From NCBI GenBank assembly GCA_026018925.1, contig JAKSZU010000016.1, positions 80,362,059-80,426,058 on the forward strand: DNA of 64,000 nt. Direction: 5' to 3'. The notes under the pieces are model-generated. The model saw only the letters and a list, made by a program, of their open reading frames with translations, was not told the origin of the DNA and ran no database searches. The translations under genes were made by a program, and so were the position numbers. Positions 11,052 through 21,939 of this stretch are shown here, piece after piece. The DNA comes from Tupaia tana. Taxonomy: Eukaryota > Chordata > Mammalia > Scandentia > Tupaiidae. The stretch's first letter is position 1; each line of letters begins with the position of its first letter.

Positions 11052-11312
11052 TTTTTTTTTTTTTTTTTTTTTTGCTATAGGGCGCGTGCGCTCGCCAGAC
11101 AGACAGAGAGAGACAGAGAGATAGAAAGCAGGAAATCACCCCCCAGGGGGGATGGCCATGCCGCAATCCCTTCTCCTCCATTCTCCTCTCGGGATCTTGG
11201 GCACGCACGCACACGCACCCGGCGTGAGTTTAAGCCACCGGGTCGGGGACTCGAACCGCGGTCGACTACGTGGGAGTCCAGCGACATAGCCATTACGCTA
11301 ACTGCTGGTCCC
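11052..11312 (-). mobile_element. SINE-L copy, young, minus strand
   Basis: The copy is full length: T-rich tail complement, GCTATAGGGCGCGTGCGCTC, CCCCCCAGGGGGG core, intact box B complement (GGACTCGAACC) and head end GCTAACTGCTGGTCCC. The TSD is AACAGCACTATCTT/AACAGAACTATCTT (11038-11051, 11313-11326). Confidence 0.95.
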
Positions 11313-11447
11313 AACAGAACTATCTTAAGGTGATGGCCACATCAGGACCCTCACTTCATTCATTCATTCTGTACTTGTTAAATACAAGACATGTTGTTAA
11401 ATATCGATATGCACCACAAGACTGTAAAGATAAAGACAAGTGGTTTG

Positions 11448-11579
11448 GGGGCTGGCAGGTGGTATGGTGGTTGAGGACACTTGACTCCTACATGGCCAAT
11501 CACGGTTTGAGTCCCAGACCTGGTGGCTTGCTTTCTCACTTTCCGTCTCTCTCTCTCTTGCTCTGTCCCTCTCTGGTCA

Positions 11580-11613
<34 letters not shown>

Positions 11614-11647
11614 GAATAAATAAAGTTAAATAAAATAATTCTTAAAA
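11448..11647 (+). mobile_element. SINE-S copy with TAA-repeat tail
   Basis: The head GGGGCTGGCAGGTGGTATGG, a box B-like GGTTTGAGTCCC, then GGTGGCTTGCTTTCTCAC and a CT-rich stretch ending GGTCAAAT. The tail is a run of TAA units (about 11580-11611). The TSD is AAAGACAAGTGGTTTG/AAAGACAAATGGTTTG (11432-11447, 11648-11663). Confidence 0.95.
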
Positions 11648-11664
11648 AAAGACAAATGGTTTGT

Positions 11665-13600
11665 GAGATTGGGCAAGGAAAAATTTTCAGATAAAAGAAC
11701 ATCTGTGCAAAAAGTCTGCGATAGAAAGAGGCAAGATACTGTCAAGGGACTGAAAAATGTCCAGTGTAGCTGGAATACTAGGAAGAGGCGCAGAAAGAAG
11801 AGGGATAAGCTGAGGGAGAAGGAGAGGGTTCTAAGAGGCCATATGCAGGGCTCTGTTACTGAGCCTTTGAAAAAAGTTTGACCTTGAGCCTCTGAGGCCA
11901 TCACTGGTGACAGCTCATGATCTTAACTACATATGGGGACATTAGTTCTACTGTTAGGCAGAATTAGAGTGAGGGGGCAGGGCATAGGCTGGTCCTGCGG
12001 AAGATGGGTGATGGATGGTGGAGGTGGAAGAGACAAAATCACGCTGCAGCGTGTTCCAACGGATGTTTTAGATGTTTGTATATGTATTGTTCTTGAAAAG
12101 ACTAAAGGTAAGTAGATGATGAGTAGCCATCACTGAAGGTTAGGAAAGCAGAGAGCAGGTTGGAACACAGGAATATGTCATGTGGACTGCATCTTATGAG
12201 ACATGAGGACCCAATATCATTCAGATCTTCTTTGCTGTTGATTAAACTCATCCTTCGTTTGTGTGAATTTTACAAAAACCAAGGTAGCCAAGAGCTTACC
12301 CAGCATCTCAATACCCAAGAGACACTGAGGAGAACAAAGAGCTAGGGACATGAAGAGCGTAAGTTATAAGCCCCTGTGAGCTGAAAGGAATCTTGGAGAA
12401 ATCTTTGGATCCTCCACAATCATGGATCTGGGCTTAAAACCCCAACTGACCTACCTCTCTAGGGCCAGCAAAGTGCCGAGGCTGTCTCCATGTCTTATGC
12501 CTTTCTACACCACTAAGCCCCAGCATAATAACTAACATTTAGAAAGGACCTTTAGTACTTTGCAGCTTGTTACAGAAATAAAATAACTGCCTAGTTATGT
12601 TTGTCAGTAAAGCACAAAGAAAGTTTAAAAAAAATACATATCTAGAAAGGCAAATGGGTCAACCTCCTCTAAAACAGACAAACAAAAAGCATTCAAGGAG
12701 CTCAAGAAGTTTACTTGAAGATTAGACCCTCAAACGTGCAAAATCCACGAGCATTTCAGATGTGGGATGTCTGGCAGAAGAAGCACATTTCCCATTGCTG
12801 TTCAAGGTTACAGTGGATGATCTTTTGGGAAAGTGGGGGGACACAGAAATACTGCTCCCAGGTTTAGAGGAGGCAAATCTGGCCTTCATCGTTAAAAGCA
12901 TTTACGGCTCAGTAAGAAATCCTCTGAAAAGAAGTTACTTAGGCCAAACAGTCCAGAGAAGCCAGCGCAAGCATTCTTATTCACCTGACTTCCTAGAGAA
13001 ACCCTGGCCTATTGAAATAATTGTTTCTCATACCCCAAAGCAAATGAACCACTCTCCTGCTTTAAATCATCCCTTTTCCCCTTTAGCTCGTGATTGGCTT
13101 TTCCTGTGATGCATGCTGTGTTTGCGAGCATGAAGGAAATTATATAAAAACAAATTGCTTTGTACTGTACCATGATTGTCTGCAAATACTAAATAGATGG
13201 GCAAGGCAGCGTTGCACCAACTTGCAGCTAGCGAGCTAATGGATGGGATTGAAAAGTTTTCACTGCTTCAACATGATGAATGCACCTCGTTTCCAAACAC
13301 AGAGGATAATACCCTTTCATAGCATTGTAGGAATTATTTCTAAAAGTAATGAGCAACTTCACATAGTAACCCAAAGCAAGGACAGGGTAAACACACACCG
13401 ATGATTGTGATTGTTTTTCTCTCCTTCTCCTCAGCGCTCACAGCCCCCTCCCAGCCTTTGTACCTTGGGCTACAAAAAAAAAGTCTCAGGAATATGTTCA
13501 AACTAAAGTTCCATCGGAATCAACATTCACAACTAATCATAGATGGTCATAATCAACCAGTGTTAACACTAAACATTGGTAATTTGTCCTAAACTCATTC
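11665..13600. other. Unique sequence, repeat-poor
   Basis: No repeat is recognised with confidence. The 115-codon plus-strand frame at 12762-13109 has no recognised domain. The part from about 12880 to 13350 is AT-rich and free of repeats and could be conserved non-coding DNA, but this cannot be judged without alignment. Confidence 0.4.
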
Positions 13601-13609
13601 AATCGTAGA

Positions 13610-13830
13610 TGTAATCAATATTTCAGCAAATATGTATGGGATATGGGTTGTGTGCCTAGTGCCAATTTAGGCACAAGGGGCCTAGCAGGGAAGGGAGCAA
13701 GGCCTCTGTCCAAGTAGTGTTTCCGTCCTAGGGGGAGGAAACCAGTTCATACGTAATGTGCTGGACCGAGTGAGAGCTAAGGAGGAAAACGAAGCAGGGA
13801 ATTGAGGCTGGGAGTGCTGCGCCTTGCGAC
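13610..13830 (+). repeat. Old interspersed repeat, family uncertain
   Basis: The order GTGTGCCTAGTGCCAATTTA, then CCTCTGTCCAAGTAGTGTTT, then GGGGGAGGAAACCAG recalls a common old mammalian repeat ('last common part of a LINE or MIR-like element'). I cannot name the family with certainty. Confidence 0.35.
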
Positions 13831-13984
13831 AGCTGGTTGCTTTCTATTACATAACGTAACGTGATTGGAGACAACCTCTACAAACGATCAATTGAACCTT
13901 CTCCATCTGCAACGCCTCTACTCATTCTAATGTCTCTCCTTACCAGGAATAGAAGTAGAGGGGGAAAGAGTGGGCTTGGGGAAA

Positions 13985-14165
13985 CAGGCACAGATTCAAG
14001 AGCGAGTTCGACAATGTATTAATTCTGCTAGCTTGGAAAAGTTACCTATTCTCTCTTACATCCCCCAGCTGTAGAATGGTGAAAATAATAAGCACCTTAC
14101 AGGTATGTTGATAAATAACAAGTGTGCAAAGCTTTCAACACTTTGTACACTTTGTACAAACTTTC
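13985..14165 (+). repeat. MIR fragment
   Basis: The MIR order is recognisable from AGATTCAAGAGCGAGTTCGA through CTAGCTTGGAAAAGTTACCT, GTAGAATGGTGAAAATAATA and GCACCTTACAGGTATGTTGA. Divergence is high. Confidence 0.7.
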
Positions 14166-14559
14166 TTTGTACAAGACGTCTAGAGTCCTTGCCTTGCCTC
14201 CCATTTCAGAACTAATGATTCTACTTAAGATATGAGAAGGCAATGCAAGCGTGTGTGTATGCCATGGACGATTACATGGCTGCGTAGCTACACTTACACG
14301 TAAAAATATTCCGTTGTAAAGATTAAAAATATCTCAAAGTCTTAGACGGGGACTCTGTTTCATCTGCCCTTTACATCATAAAACTTATGCTTCCTGGATT
14401 CTTGCCAAGTGCGGCAGTTGAAAGGCAACAAGGAAATATGAGGATAAGATGCCACGTAGCCGCTGTGCTCTGACTGCCACAAGTCAGCCAAGTGCCCACT
14501 GTGCATGGGCTTCGCTCCATACAGCTCCTTGTGAGGTTCCAGCACAAGCCCAGCTGTGA

Positions 14560-14990
14560 AGGGGGGCAGAATAGTGAACAGACTGACGGCAGAGGCCTCA
14601 AAGTTCTCCAGGCTCTGATTCAAATCCCCATGCTCTTACTTGCTAGTTAGATATCCTTGTTTATGAATATTGTGTAAACTCTTTAAACATCTGTTAAATT
14701 CATTTGTAAAACAGAATTAATGCCAGGGGCCAGGAAGTGATGTAGTGGTTAAGGCACTGGACTTCATAGCCAACTGCGGTTCAAGTCCCAGACCCAATGG
14801 CTTAAACATCATGCCAGGCGTGTGTGTCTGAGTGCCCAAAATCTCGAGAGGCGACTGGAGGAAGAGGAATTGGGGCATGGCCATCCCTCCTCAGCTACCT
14901 GCTAGGGTTGTTAACAAGAATTATATATGAGGATACATAGAAAAGCCTAGGGCACCCATGATGCACTTAGGAAATGCTAGAAACCAGTAA
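14560..14990 (+). repeat. MIR split by a SINE-M
   Basis: The first part (14560-14725) runs from CAGAGGCCTCAAAG through GATTCAAATCCCCATGCTC to TTGTAAAACAGAATTAATG. The second part (14892-14990) continues with ACCTGCTAGGGTTGTTAACA and a late GGGCACCCATGATGCACTTA. A SINE sits between them, so the order of events is clear: MIR first. Confidence 0.72.
14726..14891 (+). mobile_element. SINE-M copy ending at the core, no A-tail
   Basis: The copy starts GGGGCCAGGAAGTGATGTAG, has box B-like GGTTCAAGTCCC and an L-type body, and stops at GGCCATCCCTCCT. That is exactly where the C/G palindrome would be. The CT-rich stretch and A-tail are missing. It lies inside a MIR. Confidence 0.8.
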
Positions 14991-15129
14991 AGAGTTTCCC
15001 ATGGAAAACTATAGACATAGATCTGTAAACATTTTTGGTATAAGAGTTTCACCTTAAACAAACAATCCCTGCAAATAATTAGATCAAAACAAGCATTTAC
15101 ATAGAAGTTTGGATCTATATTCTAAATAA

Positions 15130-15678
15130 TACTGATTTATGTATTTATTGTTTGTTTTTTGTTTTTTGAGAGTTTTTTTTGCTATAGGGTGCGTGCGCTC
15201 ACCAGACAGACAGAGAGAGGCAGAGAGACAGAAAGTGAGAAATCACTCCCCAGGGGGGATGGCCACGCCGCAATCCCTTCTCCCTCATTCTCCTCTTGGG
15301 ATCTTGGGCATGCATGCGCACACGCCCGGCGTGAGTTTTAAGCCACCAGGTCCGGGACTCGAACCATGGTCAACTACATGGGAGTCCAGTGACATAGCCA
15401 TTATGCTAACTGTTGGTCCCTGTATTTATTGTTTTTGATTGACAGAGGGTACAAACACTTGCCAGAGAGAGAGTGAAAGAAAAATCACCCCTAGTGGTGT
15501 GTGACACAATTGTAATCCTTTATCGTCCTTTTCTCCATCCTGTCCAGATTTGGGACACTCATGCACATGTGCCCAGTGTGTGTTTCAAGCTGTTGGGGCC
15601 AGGAGCTGAACTACCAACAGCCATGTAGGATCCAGACCCCAGTGCACAAATCAACAGTTACACTGTGAGGCCAGCCTT
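15130..15678 (-). mobile_element. SINE-M copy, minus strand, with a SINE-L nested in its tail
   Basis: The older element (15435-15678) reads CACTTGCCAGAGAGAGAGTG, a damaged core, CATGCACATGTGCCCAGTGT and a head complement near 15655-15678. Its AT-rich tail was split by the SINE-L at 15154-15420. Confidence 0.7.
15154..15420 (-). mobile_element. SINE-L copy, young, nested
   Basis: Full length on the minus strand, from the T-rich tail complement and GCTATAGGGTGCGTGCGCTC to the head end GCTAACTGTTGGTCCC. Box B is intact (GGACTCGAACC complement at about 15354). A perfect 14-bp TSD, TGTATTTATTGTTT, flanks it (15140-15153, 15421-15434). Confidence 0.93.
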
Positions 15679-15679
15679 A

Positions 15680-17000
15680 CATTGTCTTTCGTATGAATTC
15701 CACATTTGATTTTTGTCTGTATGCCACAAATATATCGAATCTGGTAGGAATTGCATGACTCTCCACAAATCTAGGACTTTTTGGAACTTTAAGAACTTTG
15801 AAAAGGATATTGACTATACCAAGGTAATTAACAGTGAAATTCTTTTCCATTTGTTTTGTCGATGAAAGAAACACATGTATTCACTATGGACATCTCAAGG
15901 TACTTAGCTCACTACTGCTCCCCATGCTATCTCCTGAAGATGACAAGAATTCTAGGTGAGAGGCGGGGGGGAGGATGTCCTCCTTTTTTGCTCTTCATTG
16001 ACTTCTGAATTCTTTTGGGTCGGAATTCCCATTAATCAATCTCTTCTACAAAGTATTGGAAAATAAGGAGAAATGGTGGCAAAATCCAAAGCTACACACG
16101 AAATCGGCCCAGAACTTCCTTTGCTCTTTTTCTCCTGGGAAATGTAGCTCTCCTTGGGAGTGCCTGCCAGCAGTGCTCTGCAGAGGGAGGATCGTTCCTC
16201 TCTGCTACCTGGAACCATTAGATTAGCCTCATCAAGAATGCAAAATAGTTTACCAACCATTGACATATTGCTGAGGAGTGAGCTTCTCTCTGAGGGCTTC
16301 TTTTAAAGAATTTTGAACAGTTTGAGCCTGTAATTTATCCTCATTATTTTAATCCTATAGGGTCACTTTACCAACATCAGAGTTTAGACTCCTTAAAAGT
16401 TTCCAAAGTGCTTTATTTCAACACGATTTTCATTTCTGCAAGGGTTTTGTTTGTTTATTTGTTTTAACCCACTATCAAAAGTCGTGGACACAGAGTGTCT
16501 GGTTAACACTATATGGCAGGACTTTTATCTGACGAGACTTCTAAGAGCAAAAACATGTCAGCATTCTTATCAGCCAGGTGAACTCCACACTCAAGTCACC
16601 GCAAGGTAAAGGATAACGAAAAGTTCTATCTGCTTTGAGTCTGAAGGGCACTTTGCTGCTTTATTCTGGTTGCTTTAAAACTGTCTAAAATTCAAGTAAA
16701 AATAAGGATATGTTTGGTTCAACCTCAGAGAGACAGAGGTTACTTCAGATATGAATTTGAAAGAGATATCAACAACCCATTGCGTAACGCCAGCCGGTCC
16801 TGCCAGCTGTTATTCTTTTCATGAAGAAACCTGCAGCACGATCCTCATAAAATCAGCAATCACATCTCACGATAAGAGTCTCTTTTCAAGGGCTCTATTT
16901 CCAAATGCTAGCAAATCTGCCCAGCCCCTCCCTTACACGGGGTGATGCACAGATGACTCCATCCGTTTTTCCTGGGTCACTTTCTCTCAGGTCGCAGGGT
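15680..17000. other. Unique sequence, no gene recognised
   Basis: About 1.3 kb without a recognised repeat. Open frames are at most 76 codons. A T-rich word repeat (TTTGTTTGTTTATTTG) occurs near 16446. Confidence 0.4.
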
Positions 17001-17019
17001 TGCGACAGGGCAGAGGGCA

Positions 17020-17250
17020 TTCCTGTCATACGGAGATGCTGTCTGTGTTCTGGGTTTGGTACTATGTGCTTTTCATTGAACCATCTTGTTTGATCCTTCA
17101 AAACCCACCGGGTACTATTCATATCCTCTCTCTTTGACAGAGGGGACAATCAGTCAAGACAGAGTTAAATAATTTTGCGCCAAAGCTGCACAACCTCTAA
17201 ACAGCAAAGTTGGAATTTGCACCTCAATGGTCTGATTCCATGTGTGCCCT
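17020..17250 (-). repeat. MIR fragment, minus strand
   Basis: The complement of MIR is seen in order: CTTGTTTGATCCTTCAAAAC, TACTATTCATATCCTC, TTTGACAGAGGGGACAATCA, AAAGCTGCACAACCTCTAAA and GTTGGAATTTGCACCTCAAT. Confidence 0.78.
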
Positions 17251-17346
17251 GTATTTTAACACAAGCCTGACTTATCCAACAGTGCTCAAAGCAAAAGGCA
17301 AAGACCTCGAACCACAGAGACCTGTATCTTAAAAATAAAACCTCCC

Positions 17347-17510
17347 GGGGCTGGCAGGTGGCATGGTGGTTAAGGTGCTGGAGTCCTACATGGACCACGG
17401 TTTGAGTCCCAGACTTGGTGGCTTGCTTTCTCACTTTTCCTTTCTCTCTCTGGTTAAATTTAATAATAATGATGATGATGATGGTGATGATTTAAAAATT
17501 AAATAATTCT
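17347..17510 (+). mobile_element. SINE-S copy with an ATG-type microsatellite tail
   Basis: The copy has head GGGGCTGGCAGGTGGCATGG, box B-like GGTTTGAGTCCC, GGTGGCTTGCTTTCTCAC, a CT-rich stretch and GGTTAAATT. The tail grew into GAT/ATG triplets at about 17467-17491. A few bases of the head-to-box B spacer are deleted. Confidence 0.9.
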
Positions 17511-17519
17511 TGAAAGAAA

Positions 17520-18110
17520 TAGTAATCATGACCTCCCTTGGAACACTCTTAGCTTCTTCTTCTTCCCTTGCTCTCAAATTTAGGATAGCAATAACTAATC
17601 AGTTGTTACAAATAGACTGGGTTATCTCTACCTCATCTACATTTGCCTGCCTGCTGGCACTCCAGGGTGGGCACTGGTGGGAAGCAAACGTGTCTTTTAT
17701 CAAGCTTTGATATGCTTTGCATAAGCAAATGAGCTGTTGGAGGTCACTGAGGAACTACAGTGCTGATTAATTCAACATTCACTCATTCTTTCAACAAACA
17801 ATGGCTGTTTAGTTAGAGGAATGGGCCAAGCAATCTCTGGTAGACTCTGTCAATTTTGATGGTTCTGAACACTGTCACTGTGCACTGTGAATACATCTTA
17901 GGATATTATTTGTGTCAATTTGTGTGTGAACATAGGGATATAATATTTGTTGATATACAGGGACATTTTGTTTCTCCTTGCTCTTAACATTTCTGTCTCC
18001 TTCATCCAACCCTCTCTTTGCCTCCTGTACTTAGCTAGCATACCCGCAAGTGCAATAAGCGTTTTCCTTTCTTTCCAGCACCCTTAAGCCTCCTCAGGTC
18101 CTTCTCATTT
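17520..18110. other. Unique sequence
   Basis: I see no recognisable repeat or exon. Confidence 0.4.
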
Positions 18111-18114
18111 ATGT

Positions 18115-18725
18115 TGTCGTTGGAACTCAGGAAATGACACCCGAAAGGAAATGACTTCGAAGCAGCCTAAGAAGCAAGATGCCCTCTGACCTCTGACCCT
18201 CCTGTCTCTCATCTTCCTGCAAGGCAAGCCACAGACACTAGAAGCCCTATTCCCCTAAGCGGCTCATACAAACCAGAACCCTGTTTCCCCAAAACTAGAT
18301 ATAAACTCTAAAAATACTGCTCTGACTTCCCGCACCTTTCTGTGTAAGAGCTGGCCATAAGAAAATCTCTGACCTGCACTATTTGATATTGCCAAAGACC
18401 TTCATTTCAGAGGGTCCTGCCCTATACCCAGAAGAAAGGAATGCTTCAGGGAAAAACTAATAAGATCTACACAAGCAGACTTTGCTCGGTTTCCCCACTG
18501 TCTTTTTCCATCAGCTCATCCATTCACGTATCTACACAGATGTCTCTGCTTCATCAGACTTACGCGTAAAATCAGATTAGCTTCTCCTGTATCTTAGGGG
18601 TCTTCAGTCTGAAGGCTCTCGTGTCACATAAAACTATGATCAAATAAATCTATGTGCCTTTTCTTTTATTAATCTGCCTATTGTCAGTGATTTTCAGGAA
18701 CCTCAGAGGGGAAGAGAATTTCCTG
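18115..18725 (+). mobile_element. Class I ERV-type solo LTR
   Basis: The 3' part is LTR-like: an AATAAA signal at about 18642 (AAATAAATCTATGTGCC), a T-rich stretch, then ATTAATCTGCCTATTGTCAG and GAACCTCAGAGGGGAAGAG. This is the R/U5-like end of several mammalian class I ERV LTRs. The upstream part is C-rich and CT-rich. No internal retroviral sequence is adjacent. Subfamily not determined. Confidence 0.6.
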
Positions 18726-18817
18726 TGCCCCTACGCTGTCATGGCAAGGAGCACTTTTCCTTCACAGCATCTATTACATTGATAATTAATTCACATGAAT
18801 TTTTGTTTAGCATCTAT

Positions 18818-19140
18818 TGGGTTGTCAGAAAAGTCATGATGTGGGACCAGCAGCTGGTGTAATGGTTACGTTCCTGGACTCCCACATAGTTGACTGCGGT
18901 TTGAGTCCTGGACCTGGTGATTTAGACTTCACACTGGGCACATGTGCCCAACCCAGAAAGGAGAATGGAGGAGAAGAGATTGTGGTGTGGCCATCCCTCC
19001 TGAGGAGTGATTTCTCTCTTTCTGTCTTTTTCTCTCTGGTGAGTGCACTCATCCTATAGCAAAAATCTCTCTCTAAAAAAAAAAAAAGTCATGACACATG
19101 GCACATTTTTGCATAAAGAAAATACATAATAATTTTTCAA
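18818..19140 (+). mobile_element. Mariner-like MITE end, split by a SINE-L
   Basis: The left end TTGGGTTGTCAGAAAAGTCA (18818-18837) matches the left arm of the palindromic element at 29877. The sequence resumes after the SINE with CACATTTTTGCATAAAGAAA. The right inverted arm is not clear, so this copy is probably truncated. Confidence 0.55.
18843..19087 (+). mobile_element. SINE-L copy, moderately diverged
   Basis: The copy has head GGGACCAGCAGCTGGTGTAA, box B-like GGTTTGAGTCC, the AGGAGAATGGAGGAGAAG body motif and a CCTATAGCAAAAATC end. The TSD is AAAAGTCATGA (18829-18839 and about 19084-19094). It entered the arm of a mariner-like MITE. Confidence 0.92.
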
Positions 19141-19149
19141 GTTACATAA

Positions 19150-20010
19150 GAAGAGAAGGACATGTGTATTTGTTCACAGCTTCATCTTTAAAACCAAGCA
19201 TAGTACGCAGCACACAGTAAGCCCTCAACCAGCATTAGCAGATATGACACAACCAGCTACTCCTGTGTGTGTGACCGTGACGTTACTATTTTACTGTCTT
19301 CATCACGCAACTCTGCTAACCAGGAAAAGCTTGGGCAGGAAGTTAAACATCCAAATGACTTTATTGCTCATTCCAGGAATGTCTTGAAAGACCCATGAAT
19401 CCTTAAACAGAAAGCATCAAGTGATTGCCTTCCCTTCAGACTCTGATTGCTCAATCCAATAGCCTTGCCTCACTCCATCTACCAATCCTCAACAACATCT
19501 CATGCTCTTTATCCAATCCAAACAAGCTGTTGCATGGAAGGGACACCCACTCCCAAGCCTCCATAAATACCCGACTGTGTGCATCCTCCTGGGAGCCCAC
19601 TAATTCTATTGAGGTGATGCCCTCCTACATGAAGTTAAGCCGTAAACTCAGCTCCAACTTATCAAGATGTAGTCCTGGTGGTTCCTGAGGGATGCAGCAT
19701 TTTACGTGATTAATATCAACAATCCCAAGATAAGCCTTAACTATGAAGTTATTTCAGCTATCTGCTCAAGTACCATATCCTCAAGATGCCTTCCCTGAGA
19801 CACTGTCAAGACACTATCTTAAATGGGACCTTCCATTTATCTCCTGTTGAACAAAAAGGAACAACTGTAAAGGTTATACATAAAAAGAAATTTGTTCTTC
19901 TCACAAAGTTAGCACACAATAAGGGTCAGACGCTGGGGCGTGTGGCCGGATCCACCGGCAGCAGGGCTGGAGAGAAGTGGCAGACGTGTCCACTGACCCT
20001 GAAGAAACAA
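19150..20010. other. Unique sequence
   Basis: No exon recognised. A short stretch near 19195-19240 (ACGCAGCACACAGTAAGCCC) may be the end of an L2 or MIR. The 100-codon frame at 19786 has no recognised domain. Confidence 0.35.
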
Positions 20011-20015
20011 ACTCC

Positions 20016-20242
20016 ACTCATTTATTCATTCATTGTTATGGGGCATATGTGTTCACCAGAGACACAGACGCAGAGAAGGTGCAATTGAGAAAGCACCAAC
20101 CCCTGGGGGGTGGCCATGCCACAATCCTCCATTCTCCTCTTGGAATTTTGGGCATGCACCCAGTTTATGGTTTTAAGCCATGGGGACCACGCAGTTGGCC
20201 AGGTGGGATGCAGAGCCTTAATCTCCATGCCATCTGCAGGTC
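20016..20242 (-). mobile_element. SINE-M copy, minus strand
   Basis: The complement reads TTATTCATTCATTGTTATGG, then GTTCACCAGAGACACAGACG, a CCCCTGGGGGG core, CAATCCTCCATTCTCCTC and the head end CCATGCCATCTGCAGGTC. It lacks a few short segments of the body. Confidence 0.82.
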
Positions 20243-20555
20243 AGAGACAAGCTTCTTTTAAACTAAAGACGGAAGTTGTTTGGGAAGAGTTCACATTGAC
20301 TAAAATGTCAGAGAAAGGGTTAGGGGAGATGGGGGAGGGACAGGATTGGGTAAAAGCGCATTAGCCAAAGTGTTCTGGAGCAGTTTTCCGGTGGTGGGAT
20401 AATGGTCTATTCTTTGCATCAGCAAGATGGCCAGCCCTAAAGGGGATGGTGAAGCTTTTATTAGGAGAAAGAATGTCTTTGTAAAGGTCAGTCACAGGGA
20501 CAATCAGGAGGAACTAATAAGCAGACTGTCAGCAATCCCTTTTGGGTGTCTGGCC

Positions 20556-20818
20556 TTTTTTTTCTTCTTTCTTTTTTTTTTTTTTTTTTAAGGTTTCTTT
20601 CTTTCTTCCATGAGCAAAAGAAATAGAGAGACAGAGGAAGAGAGAGGAACCTCTCTGGGCCTCGTATTGTGACCCACCCTCAGCTCCAGCCAGCCCTGGA
20701 CCATGGCACAGGTGCATGTGCTAGCACATTCAGGGAGGGCTCTGGGGTGAACCCGAAATCTTCCCATCTGAGTCAGCCTCACAGAGCATCCCGGCACAGT
20801 GTACCACCACCTGGCTCC
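20556..20818 (-). mobile_element. SINE-G copy, minus strand
   Basis: It is the clearest of three copies. On the minus strand it starts GGAGCCAGGTGGTGGTACAC, has box B-like GGGTTCACCCC about 75 bp in, then a body with GAGCCCTCCCTGAATG and CCTGGACCATGG-type motifs, a GA-rich stretch and an A-rich tail. It is distinct from SINE-L and SINE-S. A tRNA origin is inferred from the box-like spacing. Confidence 0.8.
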
Positions 20819-20969
20819 TGCCTCACCTTCATTTAGCACCAATCTCTCCTCTGGACAAACCTTATTTCCACACTTTTCATCTTGATTTCTTGTTCTTTGG
20901 AGCCCTTAACATTACTTAGCCTTATGATAAATATTCATAGGGTTGATGTGTGACCATTTGATCCTTCTA

Positions 20970-21064
20970 GAATGTGAGCTCCCTGAAGGCACAGACTCAC
21001 TTTCACTCACCCACGTACCCTTAGGTCTAGGACACGGTCTGCCCATAGCCAGAACTCAGTAAAT
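20970..21064 (+). repeat. L2 3' end fragment
   Basis: GAATGTGAGCTCCCTGAAGG, CACGTACCCTTAGGTCTAGG and CCAGAACTCAGTAAATATGA follow the L2 3' end order. Confidence 0.7.
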
Positions 21065-21139
21065 ATGAAGAGGACAACAGCAGGTGCTTGCCTGGGTCTA
21101 CTGAAGAAGTAAGAGGAAGGATGCCAACAGGGAACTACA

Positions 21140-21290
21140 TCATGTGTTTACAATGCCTTCATCTTTCAGATATCTTATTTTATCAACACAACACCCTAGA
21201 AACTGGCATATGTCATTCGTATTTTACAAATGATAGACTTGAGGCTAAGAAAGATTGCATAGGACCAGGCAGCGCCTTCCCTAAGTGGGT
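21140..21290 (-). repeat. MIR core fragment, minus strand
   Basis: The complement of the MIR core is visible as ATTCGTATTTTACAAATGAT, AGACTTGAGGCTAAGAAAGA and TTGCATAGGACCAGGCAG. Confidence 0.6.
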
Positions 21291-21702
21291 TTTCCATTGC
21301 ATTTTCATGTCCTACCCATCCCTTGCACTGAGTGTGAGAAAGGGAGATCAAAAATGACCAAAGATTTCTTCCATAGCAGGCACAAGTGCCCACTCAAGGT
21401 CACTCTGTGTAGACTAGAATCAGAGTAATACCAGCCAGACTCCAAAAACCTTTGGCAATTAACATTAGAAGAAGCATCTTCAATTCTCAGAGGACTGTGC
21501 TTCCTAAGAAGGAAGACAAAGTGCAGTAATCCTAAATCCAAAGGGAATTTTAAGCATGGAAAACAGGGAATTAACCCCCTGAAGTGACTGAGAAAGATGG
21601 CTGATCCAAATCACGAGATGTGTCCTGCTTTAAAACACAGTACTGGATGTCCAATATGTATTTATATCAATTTAAAAATAGCTTGCACATCATAAAACTT
21701 TT

Positions 21703-21932
21703 AAAAAGTTTATTTAGCTCTTCCAAGAGCAAGAGAGACTGAGATAGAGAGATAGCAACCTCAATGAAATTTAGATCCCAGTGATACCTCCCCTCCAGTC
21801 CCAGCCAGCCCCAGACCATGGACACGCATATACATACATAGCACACTCAGGGAGGACTCAGGACGTGAACCCAAGCCTTCCCAGCTTCACAGAGCATTTT
21901 GATTTACCACGGGAACTGCCACCGTCCAGCTC
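21703..21932 (-). mobile_element. SINE-G copy, minus strand, diverged
   Basis: It shares with the copy at 20556 the words CCAGCCAGCCCCAGACCATG, CACACTCAGGGAGGACTC, GTGAACCCAAGCCTTCCC and TCACAGAGCAT, and ends CCACCGTCCAGCTC. The tail complement is AAAGTTTATTTAGCTC. Confidence 0.75.
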
Positions 21933-21939
21933 TTAAAAA

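Noticed and set aside
18115-18725. Possible intact endogenous retrovirus
   Set aside because: Only LTR-like sequence is present. No gag, pol or env-like frame lies on either side.
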